The notes: generated by a model from the letters alone, not told the origin. A DNA stretch of 64,000 bases from Erythroxylum novogranatense (GCA_029891385.1 CM057235.1:18283120-18347119), one strand, 5' to 3'; counted from the stretch's first letter, positions 24,269 through 34,997 are shown. Program-made: numbers and translations.

Positions 24269-24298
24269 AGAGGGGGCTGTTGAAGAAAGCCCCCTCTC
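24269..24298. repeat. Perfect GC hairpin near the hAT right end
   Basis: AGAGGGGGCT, an eight-base loop and AGCCCCCTCT form a 10-bp stem. Confidence 0.85.
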
Positions 24299-24978
24299 AT
24301 AATGGGCCTGGGTAGTGCCTCACGGCCCTCGCCTGGCCAAGACCTTGAATTCCATCATAAACAAACACATTCAATCATCATCATATACATAGCACTTCAA
24401 ATAATTCTCAATCATCAACATCATAGGACCTCCTGTCCAGAATCTAAACACAATCAATCACATTCATCCATATCCAAGTCACATTCAAATCTCAATTCAA
24501 TACACAAATTCATAATTCATATATACATAATGAAATAAATGCTTATAAAATATTAACGAAATTTCCAAGCCATAAACATCACCGATACTAATAATCCGAA
24601 ATACAACATATACAACTCTTGAATACAATAACATCTTACTTTTACAAAAATCTAACTTAAAAAACATCATAAACAAACGTAATGGACAAACGTCTTGACT
24701 TTCTTTCATCCGATCTCCTTCTTGAAACCTGGAGATGAGGATGAAAGGGAGTGAGCTTTACAGCTCGTGGATAACATGTTTATAAATCGAAAAATAAACA
24801 AAAACCATTATTTAAAAATTTTGTCATTTCATCAAATCTCACGGTAGAAGTTTGTCATAAAATGTTTATTTCTCAAACTTTCCAACTTTTCAAATCATTC
24901 ATGATCAGTTTTAAAACATGGATGCAACACACTTATAACACAACATAAACACATAACATAAACACATCAGAAGTGGTC

Positions 24979-25188
24979 TGGGTTGGTCCAAAAATAGAAC
25001 ATACTGCACATTCCTGCATAACGGTCATGTGCAGTAGTGAATAGAACGTACTACACCTTCCTGCATAGTAGTTTGGTGTAGCCGTGAACTTATGGGAGTC
25101 CTTAACATAGCTCCAATGCCAATAGCGGGCAGACGGGCGAAGCCTAGACAAGTGCACTTGACCCTCTTATGGGACCTAACCAAACCCA
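24979..25188 (-). other. Multibranched hairpin array in element C
   Basis: An outer arm TGGGTTGGTCC (24979) faces GGACCTAACCAAACCCA (25172-25188), nearly complementary with a small bulge. Enclosed stems include ACTGCACAT/ATGTGCAGT (25003-25037), CTACACC/GGTGTAG (25051-25081) and the palindrome AAGTGCACTT (25150). The architecture parallels the array in elements A-F but with different sequence. Confidence 0.65.
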
Positions 25189-25239
25189 CATAACACATTT
25201 CACACTTGAGAAAATGGATTGCCTGAAGGCACATTTCGA

Positions 25240-27030
25240 AAATCCAGTTTTCATATCATGTCATATTTCATACAAATGTCATTCACAATTTCAATATCAA
25301 TTCACATAACAATATTTCAATCACACAAAGAATGCAACATTTTGGTACATAATCAAATTCTTTAATCATTCAAAACCCAAGGATTCTCAAACCTCAAAAT
25401 CAAAGAATGCAACACTTTATTAATTTCCAAATCATTCAAACACAATGAATTTAACAATTGTAGCAATTTCTTAAATCATTTCAAAATCAATGAAATTAAT
25501 CATTCAAAAAAAAATTTACAAACATTTCTCTTCTTGATTTTTCAAAAACTTATAATCGGCTCATAATTCAAAAAATAAACATGGTACCCACCTCAATTCC
25601 ATGCTTGTAACTTGTCCAAAGCATCAATTTCTCCATTGCCTCACTTAAATTCCCTAATCCAAGAAAAAAATTCCTAATTAAAAAACATCCAAAATTAAGC
25701 AATTTAAACCTTGCAATCTCCAAAATTGACTTTAGAAATCACAAACCCATACCGTTCTTAAGCTATCTAAACCAAAATTTCATTCAAAATTCAAAGGTCA
25801 AAAATCGTTTCTTACCTTAATCTTCTCCTAAATTTGAAAATTCTTGGCTTGAAAGGAAGCTCTTGTGCTCCTTCACCTTTTTCTCTCTTGAAACAACATC
25901 AAAATCTCGCTTGAAGACCCATAAAAATCGAACCCTAACCCTTTTTTTTCTTCTTCCTTCTTCTCCACCGAAGTCTCCTTTCTCTTCTCTCTTCTCTCTT
26001 CTTTTCTTTTGTTCTTTTCTTAAAGTTTCGGGCTTCTACTCATTAAAAATGATAGCCCCCTTCGTCTTGCATTTAATGAATACAAAATGACTATTATGCC
26101 CCTCCATAAAAGCCTTCTAACTTAAAACCTTGTGTTCTTCCAAGTTTGCCCTTTATGCATTTCTAACACTTTAATTTCTAACACTTTAATTCAATTTAAT
26201 CCAATGGATTTATCCCATATGCTCTTACTCAATTTAACATGCTAATTATTCACATTAACATGATAATTTAGTCCTCAAAATCATAAAATATAACAAAGTC
26301 TCAAAATTCATTAAACCATAATTTGCTTAGGACATTTTTCAAATCAACAAATTGAAGGAATTTGCTAAAACTTTCTTCTAGAGAAATTTTCCTTATAGTC
26401 TCAATTTCATAACGCCACTAAAATCATTTAATTTGGTGCACTAATCCAAAAGTTATACTCCAAACATTTTGGACTATTCTTATACGAACACATTTTTCAG
26501 CGATTTAATTCCATCCGAAAATTGACATTCTTAAAGACTAAATTGAAACTCAAATCCTTCATAAAATTTGTAGCCCTATTTCTCTAGTTTCATCCAAATT
26601 AAGAATAACCTCATTTGGATGACTAGAGAAAAAGTTATAGCCAATATACTTTCAGCTCTTACTAATCTAAGACTGAACACTAAATCCAAATTCAAATCTG
26701 AAATTGAAAATCTTAGGGGCTAAATTAAAATTTAATTCCTTCATATAACTTGTAGCTCCATGTCTCTAGTTTATTTTTCACTAAGAATAAATTCAATCGG
26801 ATCTCCACAGATTAAAAATTCACAAAAATACTGAACCATGCTCAGAAAATTTCCCAACTCACTTTGATTAAATCAATCATACTCAATTTAATCACAAAAA
26901 TCCACAAATTTCCCATGCTGATGTAGATAATTGTCTTAGAAATCTAACGCTTTGAAAATCAAATCAATTGGATGTCGGACGGAAAAGATATAAGCAAACG
27001 AATGAAGAGGGTCGGATTGGAAAAGAAAAA
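25240..27030. other. Element C interior, non-coding
   Basis: AT-rich sequence with degenerate copies of the ~180-bp module in reverse orientation (phrases such as ACTTTCATGAAG). A pyrimidine-rich stretch lies at 25930-26020. No supported gene. Confidence 0.6.
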
Positions 27031-27045
27031 GACCCAAAATGGCAA

Positions 27046-27106
27046 AACGGCGTCGCACCTTCTCGCGAGGTCTCGTCCTCGCGAGGAGCGCGCACAGTGC
27101 TCGCCC
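27046..27106. other. GC-rich hairpin cassette of element C
   Basis: CTCGCGAGG, six bases, then CCTCGCGAG make a 9-bp stem in a GC-rich patch. It lies about 70 bases from a GATGTCGGACGG block, the same relative position as the GC cassettes in B, E and A. Confidence 0.75.
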
Positions 27107-27122
27107 GTCTTATTTTTTTCCA

Positions 27123-27125
<3 letters not shown>

Positions 27126-27164
<39 letters not shown>
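27126..27164. repeat. TA dinucleotide microsatellite
   Basis: About 19 TA units. It produces a meaningless Ile-Tyr frame on both strands. Confidence 0.97.
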
Positions 27165-27166
<2 letters not shown>

Positions 27167-28390
27167 CCAAATTTTCTAAAAATCATATCTTTTGACTTAA
27201 AAGTCCAAAATTTACAAACTTGATATTAAACGAAAGATGAAAGGAAGCTCTACAACTTTCATGAAGAATTCAAAAGCCAAATCCATCTCTAAAGGTATCA
27301 AAATCCTACTCAAACTTTTTGTCCAATACTAGTCATCCCAAAACAGTATCACAACTTCTAAAATTTCTAACTTTTAACTTCAAAGTCCAAAAATGTCATA
27401 TTTTATATCAATGCAAAGATTAAAAAAGCAACCTACAACTTTCATGAAGGGCAAAAAAATCAATTTGACCTCTAAGGGAGTCAAAAAGTCACTCAAAGTT
27501 TTTGTCGACTAATGATCATGCCAAACTGTAACAGCAACCTATAAACATCATAACTTCCTATTTCATAGCCCAAAATTTCCATACTTTACATCAATGGAAA
27601 GATCAGAACGTAATCTAAAACTTTCATGAAGAACTTCAAAGTAATTTCAACCTCTAGCTAAGTCAATTTTTCAATCAAAGTTTCTGTCAGATAGTTGGTC
27701 ATCCTATACCACATCCAAACTTTACAATTTCACATCTTCCAATTCCCACATCCACAAATAACATATTTTACATCATTGTAAAGCTATAAACTTCCTATAC
27801 AACTTTCATGTAGACCACTTAATTCATTGAAAACTACATCAGTACAGAATTGGCCTCAAAACATAGCATACACAATCCTACTCTTAAGAGCATTTTCAAA
27901 AACAAAGTACAATACACTTAAATTCGAATGGTCATAACTTTCAATCCCGACATCAAAAACTGTCATATTTTATAGCGATAGAAAGCTCTCAACAAAAAAT
28001 ACAAGTTTCATGAAGATCATTTGATCAAAAACTGTCTAAATCAAGGCAGAAAAATTTATAAAGTTTCAGATCCAATTTGGCATTTTCTGCTACTATTCAT
28101 CATCAAAATTTCAGATTTTCACATCTCCAAAATCTAACACTTTCACTAATAAATTTCATAATATAATACAAAATTTACCCAAAACCTCACATCAATTTCA
28201 TTAAACTCAAAAACACCCATTTCATGTATTATTCTCAAAGTATCATTTCAATTTGTTCAAACTAGAATTTGCTCACATAGAACATTACACATAATCATTC
28301 AAAATCATGAATTTTCTTTTCCTTTACACATGACTAATTCACCACCAATTTCTCATTTCATGTCAAATTTTAACTCGCAATTCTAAGAAA
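27165..28390 (-). repeat. Degenerate ~180-bp tandem modules in element C
   Basis: Successive units share CTACAACTTTCATGAAGA, a Lys/Asn-poor spacer, and a TCATAACTTC...CCAAAATTT block. They are the reverse complement of the modules in elements A, B, D and F and are strongly diverged from each other. Confidence 0.7.
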
Positions 28391-28429
28391 AGTTAGGGGT
28401 CCAACATTAAAGATGTTAGATGAGTGTTT

Positions 28430-29660
28430 ATTAAAGGAAGATGATTGAGTGTGTGTGCTGTAATTTTGTGGACTAATGTTCAAGGATATGTTGTGATTTA
28501 TTTATGGTTCATTTATGGAGTGAATTGAGTGTTGGTTGATTTAGAAGTGGTATGGAAGAGGTAGAAATTGAGTTAGGTTGAGAATCTGGAAAATTGGATT
28601 TGTATATGTTTCAAAGATTTGATCATAACTTTTTATATGGTTATGCAATTGAGATAAGGTTTAGCTTGAATTAAACTTGAAGAGTTTGACTAGAATTCTT
28701 GTGAAGGAGGTGCTGTCCAATTTTGGCTTGAAGGGTTCTTAATTTTGATTTGAAGGTGGTAGTGTATGTACAGGATGAATAGTGTTATTTTGTGACACTA
28801 ACATGGAAAATTATAATCTGAAACTTTAGGAATTTTTCTAGGAGGATTGGGACAGATTTTGCTAAATTGGTCTTAATGCAAGTTGAATATTTTCTTGTTA
28901 GCTTTCTATCGCCACTAAGTATGACAATTTTAGATTTTGAGGTTGGAAGTTATGAATTGTTAACTTTAATGTGTTTTGTGTGTGAAAATGTCTCTAAGTA
29001 TAAGTTTTGTGGTTACTATACTTTGAGGCCAATTCTGGACTGTTATGGTTGAAGTTGGCTCAAGTGATCTTATGGAAAGTTATAGAGGAATGTCGTAGCT
29101 TTGTAATGATGTATAATATGCCATCTTTGGATGTAGGAAGTGAAAGTTGTGAATATTTGAAGTATGGATATGGTTTAGGTGATATTTTAGTTAACAATCT
29201 TTAACAGGGCAGCCACAATCATGTGAGAATTTGACCTAGTTAGAGGTAGAATTTGCTTCTAAGTTCTTCATGAGAATTGTAGAATGTGTTCTGATCTTTT
29301 CATTAATATAAAGCATGGAATTTTTGGACAATGGGATAGGAAGTTATGATTTTTAGAAGATTGTGATACTGTTAGGATGACATGTGTTGGGCAGAAACTT
29401 TGTTTGAGATTTTGACCTTTTTAGAGGTTGAATTTGCTTCCAAGTTATTCATGAAAGTTGTAGTATGTGTTTTGATCTTTTCATTGATATAAAGCTTGAA
29501 ATTTTTGGCAATTGGAATTGGAAAATATGATTTTTAGAAGATATGTTTTTGTTTAGGGGGGGAAATGTACAGGACAGATATGTTTGAAGTGCATTTTCAC
29601 TCCTTTAGAGTTGGAATTTGCTTGTGAGTCTTTATGTAACTTGTAGAGCTTTCTGTGATC
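28430..29660 (+). repeat. Degenerate ~180-bp tandem modules in element A
   Basis: Units beginning GAATTTGCTTCNAAGT and continuing CATGARAGTTGTAG and ATATAAAGC..GAAATTTTTGG repeat at about 29233, 29415 and 29597, a period near 182 bases. No protein coding potential was seen. Confidence 0.75.
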
Positions 29661-29674
29661 TATCCAATGAAGCA

Positions 29675-29790
29675 GTAGCCTCGCGGCCGCGACGGTGTTG
29701 CGTCGTGAGCCGTCTAGATCTCGACCCTATCCTCGGGCCGAGCCGACTCACGAGTTGGCCAGCAAGCCGTGCGGCGTTGTCGGCTCACCC
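29675..29790 (+). other. GC-rich cassette of element A
   Basis: A GC-rich stretch with short complementary words (GCCGACTC and GAGTTGGC-like) followed by the conserved block CATCCGACCTTCGATTGACC. It occupies the slot held by GC hairpins in B, E and F. Confidence 0.7.
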
Positions 29791-31559
29791 TCCCTTCCTC
29801 CACTCTTTTGCTTATATCTTGTCCATCCGACCTTCGATTGACCTGGTTCTCGAGGCGTCAGATTCATAAGACAATGATTTATCTTTCCATGAGAAATTGT
29901 GAATTTTTGGAGACTTAATTGAAAATGATTGAGTAAGTCAAAGTGAGAGGACCGAGTGATTATTTTTCTGGTCCGTGTTTTAGCAATAATTGGACCTATA
30001 GAGATCCGAATTGAGTGATTTTAGTGTCTATGAATTCCTACTGCATAGAGGAATTTTTCTATCTAGGAGAGGTTGCCTAGGTTACCCTATGTGGACTAGC
30101 TCATTGATCGGGAGTAGTAGACCCGAAAGTATGGTTTTAGAAAAATTACAATAAGCATAAATTGCGAGTTTAAGAATTTTAGTGCGGCTAAATCCTAGGC
30201 ATACTTGAGTTGTGATATTGGAATGGTTTTTGAGATAAAATTTATAGATTGATACCGGGATAGTTATGAACATGCATCGTACATATATGTGCATCAATGA
30301 TTATAATTGTACAAAATTATTAATGTGTGTGCAACGTATTGAATAAATGGGTTGTGCAGGCTAAGAGTTCGCAGTCAAGCGTTTCTAGAATTTGGAAGCA
30401 ATGCTAATCTGGAGCGTATTGTGAGTAGAACAAGATGGTCTCATTTCAATTAATTGTTCTATTTTTTTTAAATTTGTATTGCTTTACTATTGAAGGTTTA
30501 TATAAATGGTGATGGATTGTGTGTTGATTGTGGATTTCGGACAGAAGGTGTAATATCTCATCTCCGATGGGAAGGGTATTTTAGTAATTGGGACGGGTTA
30601 GGAGTATTAAATTATAACTCGGCATGAATATATGTCATGCAGCCTCTATAAATGGTGAGTTTTGCACAGGCATATAGTCATACATGCATTCATGACATTT
30701 CCCGGCATAAGTGTCTAATTGTGATCTTTTGTGAAATTGGTGTGATAATGGGGGATTTGGAAAATTATTTGGAGTGCGCCATAGAGTGTTTTACATTTTT
30801 AGAGATTTATGGAAATTTTTCTGGAATTATCCGGAGAAAATTCCCGGACCGACAAAATCGTCGGTAAATGGCCTAAATGTGTTTTTGTAGTGGAAAGTGT
30901 GGTTTTCGTGTTTAAAAAATTATTGGAAGTGGACTGTCTTATGTTTTACAATTTTGGGCAATTTAGGTAATTTTCAAAAAAATGATTCGGGAAAAATTTC
31001 TGGAAATTCCCGGACCGGAAAAATCGCCAATTGGCGAACCGGTCGATTTTCGGTAGCGAAAATTGCTACCCAATGGCACTGTCTTATTGGGTATATTATT
31101 TTGGGATTGAAATTGAGGTCAATTAAGTTGATTGGGTTGGGTAATTTTTGATCCGAATTATAAAATTAATATTTTGACTTTTCTTTACAAATGTGGACTA
31201 ATGAAAAATTGCCACCAAAAAGCTTCATTTAATGCTCTCTCTTCATCCTATCGGTTTTACTTGTTTCAAAGCAAGAAAAGTTCAAGTTGGTAGCCTTTGT
31301 TACTCATCCGAAGCATACACCCTCTCTTTACATATCTATCGAATTTTTTTGCTTCTTTTTTTTCATCTTCCTCCACAAATTCAAGATATCTCTTATCTCT
31401 TATTCCATCAAAGTTAGATGATGAGGAGATGCATGCTTGGTCCTGGTAGAATTAGTTAGAAAGCATAGGAAAGAATTGAAGAGAAGAAGTGAGGATTGGA
31501 AGCTAATAGGTAAGTTTTGTTGTTAAGCTTTCCTTATGTTTTGATTTAGAAATTGAATG

Positions 31560-33000
31560 CCATGGTAGTTAGGAGTAATTAATGGGAGGTTTGGTACATT
31601 TATTATGATTATTGATGCCTTAAATTGATGATAATTATTGCTTGACTTAATGGGTATAAGGTTAGTTTGAAGTAGGAATGGATAAGGTAGAATGAATACA
31701 TGGTTTTAACTTGATTTGTGATTGAATTTTGATGATTAATGTTAATTAGAATTGAGAAATTAAGTGCTGCCAATTTTTAGGTATTAGCCCTAGGAGATGT
31801 ATGAATGTGTATGAATGATATACGAACTGATTTGTGTTATTTGGATGCTTGATGATGTGTTAAAGGCAATGGAAATGAGAGAAACAAAGGTTGGACCAAA
31901 TCTGGAAAATTAGGGTTTTTGATTGATTGTACTGTTTTAATCATAACTCATTGTATATAGAAATGCAAATGAGGTGAGGTTTGTGGCCACTTAAACTTTG
32001 GGATGTTGGCTACATTTTTGGGTGAAATAGGTGTTGTCAAATTGTAACTCTAATAGGTTGAAATTTGGCATGGAAAGTTACTGTTTTATTGCCTGTGAAC
32101 AGTAACCGAAACCTTAACCTATGAGCTTTACTTATTTTTATAAATTAATTGAGATGGAATTTGGGAAAATGGTCTTCATGGAAGTTGTAGAATATTGAGT
32201 TAGCTTTCCATTGCCACTGATCTTGCTAATTTTCGAGTTGTATATTGGGAGATATGAACTGATTCCTATGGACTGGTTTTGGGCATGTTGATGAAACCTA
32301 GCTTAAGTGTCTGACTTGTGAGTATTCTGCTTGGAAGCAATTTTAGCCATTTTGTGGACTGAATTGGTGTGAGTGATCTTCTGCAAAGTTGAAGAGGAAG
32401 AAATTATCTTGAAAATGAGATATGGCATATAATTTTTAGAGGTCGAGTTGGGAGTTATGATTTTGCAAAACTGATCCTGCATTAGGTTAGGAATTGCTGA
32501 TCATGGCAGTAACTTGCATGACAGTTTTGAACTGGTTAGAAATTAAATTGGAAATTGAGTTCTTCATGAAAATTGAAGTTTGAGGATTTATCTTTTCAGG
32601 GATATAAAGTTCTGATTTTTCTGACTTGTGTACAGGAGTTATGCTTGTTATAAGTTCTTCGCTCAAATTGAATGATTTCAGGGACAGCAACATTGAGTGA
32701 ATTAATTGACTTGTTTAGCAATGGAATTTGATTTTGGGTTGTTCATGAAAGTTGTAGATGACATTGTGAACTTATTGGCTGAAGAATCAGAGAGTTAAGG
32801 AATTTGTAATGTATTGTTCTGTTTTAATGAGATTTGAGTAGGCAGTAGCTTTGAAGGGATTTTTGACACCCTTAAGGGTGAAATTGATTTTTATGGCCTT
32901 CTTGAGAATTGTAGAGGGTTTCCTGAGCTTTCCAACGAGATATAGTTGGAAATTTTCTGAATTGTGTGCAATGAATTATGGGTGTTGAAAATTGGATTGA
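31560..33000 (+). repeat. Degenerate ~180-bp tandem modules in element B
   Basis: Repeated phrases such as CTTCATGAAAATTGAAGTT, GGAGTTATG and TTTCCAACGAGATATAG recur at irregular intervals near 180 bases. Non-coding. Confidence 0.7.
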
Positions 33001-33040
33001 AAATCAGAAAAAAATAGAAATGGAATCACGCCCGTTCATT

Positions 33041-33160
33041 AGGGCGACGCCTCGCCCTAGTGACGAGGCGTAAAGGCCCGCGTCGCTAGGGCGACGCCTC
33101 GCCCTAGCGACGGGGCCGATTAAGTCAGCCCCGCTGGGGCGAGACGTCGCCCCCAGCGAG
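33041..33160 (+). other. GC-rich triple-hairpin cassette of element B
   Basis: Three successive stems with CGCC- or GACG-type loops: TAGGGCGA/TCGCCCTA (33041-33060), GTCGCTAGGGCGA/TCGCCCTAGCGAC (33083-33112) and CGCTGGGGCGA/TCGCCCCCAGCG (33132-33158). The sequence is sharply GC-rich against AT-rich flanks. A related cassette lies in E on the other strand. Confidence 0.85.
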
Positions 33161-34017
33161 GCTGATTCTTTGTTTGTTTTTTTTTTTAAATTATTTTTAT
33201 TTGTTAATTGGTAATTTTTGATTTCATGCTTCTTTTGTCAATTTCTTTTCCGTCCGACGTCCGATTGACCTGATTCTTGAGGCATCGGATTCGTAGAACA
33301 TTTAATTTCATTTTGTGAGAAATTGGGAATTTTTGGACGAGAAATTGACGTGACCCCGGGTAACGGAGCCTTTAATCACTGTTTTGTTTAATTGGGGACC
33401 TATAGAGGTCCGAATTGCATGCCGTCGCCAATAGGTTTCTAATTTTTAGACGGATTTTGTTATGGGGAAATTTGGATTTAGGGCCGGAAAATTCATGAAC
33501 ATGCATATTTCACCTACATGTGCACAAATTGCATCTGTAGTGACTCGTTCTTTCTCTGTTTCTTATAGAGGCCCAAGTGGAGTGTCGTCAGACCGACGGG
33601 ACGGAAACTTCCCGGCATTAGCTCGGAAGTAATAGGTGAGTAACCTAGTTGGTTTCTCAACCTTATGTATTTATTAATGGATTGCTATGAGGAAGCAAGG
33701 ATGGATATATGTGATTGATTGATTTGATTGATTTCGGACCATGGGTGTTCGAAATATTGGAGTGTTCGAAATATTGGATTGTGATATTGAAGTGCAAATG
33801 AGAATAAGTGCGTGAGAATGCATTAGTAAATTGGATTGTAAATGTGGTAGTGAAACGAAAGGTAAATGCATGGGAATGAAATACCGGACTAAAAGTCTTA
33901 GGACATTGGAAAATGATCGGAAATAGTAATTAATTGGAATTGGAAATAAAAATGCGATAATTGGATATTGAAAAATGACATGTGCATTCATGCATAGTAA
34001 ATGATCAGATAATGGCA

Positions 34018-34192
34018 GTTGTGACCGATGTCGCCACCGATTTCAGAGCTTTAAGCTCAACGCACAGGGCCTCGTGCCCAACGTATTCCGAGCCTCGGCT
34101 CGATGATCGTACTATGCCTAACGCTTTGGGCTTTAAGCCCAATGTTTCAGAGCCAATGGCTCAACGATATGAGCTCAAAGCACGGTCACAAC
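34018..34192 (+). other. Multibranched hairpin array (module 1) of element B
   Basis: The outer stem is GTTGTGACCG (34018-34027) with CGGTCACAAC (34183-34192). Inside are five ordered stems: GAGCTTTAAGCTC (34046), GGGCCTCGTGCCC (34067), GAGCCTCGGCTC (34090), GGGCTTTAAGCCC (34128) and GAGCCAATGGCTC (34150), then GAGCTC (34171). Each is separated by about 8-25 bases ending in CAACG. Confidence 0.85.
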
Positions 34193-34355
34193 AACGAAAG
34201 AAAATGAAAGAGTCACATGCACACTCGCATAAATGAATGTTTAATGTGAATTATGTGAAAGGTTTATTGCCTTATCAAATGTGAAATTGAGTGCTGTGTG
34301 ATTTCTTGTTTATGATATATATACAATATTGTGTGATTGTGTGGATATGCATGAG

Positions 34356-34406
34356 TTGGGTGAACCATCGATGATGGTTTCTCACCGAGTTCGCAAACTC
34401 ACCCAA
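34356..34406 (+). other. Three-way junction (module 2) of element B
   Basis: TTGGGT pairs with ACCCAA and encloses two stems: ACCATC-GAT-GATGGT and GAGTT-CGCA-AACTC. The second abuts the closing strand directly, as a tRNA T-arm does. It lies just before the acceptor-like TTTTTCAG. Confidence 0.8.
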
Positions 34407-34997
34407 CATTGCATCTATTTTTCAGAAATGGAGAGTACCCGTTGGACACACGGAGTACGCTCTCGCTAGCAAGACAAAGTATCGGGTCGGGATCGATGTC
34501 GTCCAGATCCGCACTAGTGTATTCATTTGGTATTTAATAGGCCCAATTGTTTACATGTAATTGTATAGAGTGACCGAGCACTAATGAGTGCTAATAATGA
34601 TTGAAATTGTTTTATCGGTGAAATGGTTTAATCTTTGAAAGTGTTTTGTTATAATTGGGCCAAGTCAATGTTTGTTTTATGACTCTAATGTTTTGAAAAA
34701 AAATGTGTCATACGATTTTTGTTAATAAGGTAATGAATGTTCTAGACGCCACCCTCATGGTCACGGCTCGGATATCACCATGGATATCGGGTTCGGGTCT
34801 CGTCGGGAGTGGGGTGCTACAGAAGGTCTGATGACTGAGTACTGGGGAGCTATGTATAGAAGTACTACTTGTATGTGAATTTGAGAACTACTTGCTTATG
34901 ATGTGATAAATTGTTACCCATGTGTTGATTGTGATATATATACTGCTTAATTGTAATATATGCATTTCATACATGAATGCATAATCAGATAATGATA

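Larger units (their letters stand above)
21030..24345 (-). mobile_element. hAT-family DNA transposon inside element C
   Basis: The left end is near CAGGGCCGTTCCTATAG at about 21026-21042. The right end is near GGCCTGGG...ACGGCCCTCGCCTGG (24303-24336), which shares AGGGCCGT and AGGCCC in inverted orientation. The exact ends and 8-bp TSD could not be fixed by eye. It carries one transposase gene and AT-rich palindromic subterminal repeats. Confidence 0.75.
20355..28406 (-). mobile_element. LTR-like element C nested in A
   Basis: The plus strand begins TGTTGGGACCC and ends GGGGTCCAACA. Flanks are TTAAT and TTAAA, a TSD with one mismatch. In element orientation it runs on the minus strand: its start matches element G (TGTTGGA, then a shared AACTTTTCT block) and it contains the same roughly 180-bp modules and the CCGTCCGACATCC block as elements A-F. 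Minus the hAT insertion it is about 4.7 kb and non-coding. It also includes a TA microsatellite, a GC cassette and a hairpin array, listed separately. Confidence 0.75.
33636..34425 (+). other. Intron-like segment of element B
   Basis: AATAG|GTGAGTAACC is a near-consensus plant splice donor. The 3' side, CTATTTTTCAG|AAATGG, has a pyrimidine run and AG. The same donor and acceptor bracket the structured modules in D and E. Whether it is spliced is not shown by sequence alone. Confidence 0.45.
30549..34821 (+). mobile_element. LTR-like non-coding element B, intact, nested in A
   Basis: Begins TGTAATATCTCATC and ends GAGTGGGGTGCTACA, with a perfect 5-bp TSD GAAGG at 30544-30548 and 34822-34826; length 4273 bp. 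A TATA-like CTCTATAAAT lies at about 30641. Order inside: 5' region with CATTCATGACATTTCC, ~180-bp modules, a GC hairpin cassette, a conserved CGTCCGACGTCCGATTGACC block, GGACCTATAGAGGTCC hairpin, donor-like GTGAGT, hairpin array, three-way junction, acceptor-like TTTTTCAG. It has no coding capacity and no internal LTR pair. Confidence 0.88.

Noticed and set aside
30544..30548. The same GAAGG target duplication at element B and at the 47417-49508 solo LTR
   Set aside because: The elements have different ends and targets; a shared 5-mer is expected by chance now and then.
34356..34406. Calling the three-way junction a tRNA gene
   Set aside because: It lacks a D-arm, has a 4-base loop in the T-like arm and no A/B box pair; only the overall shape is similar.
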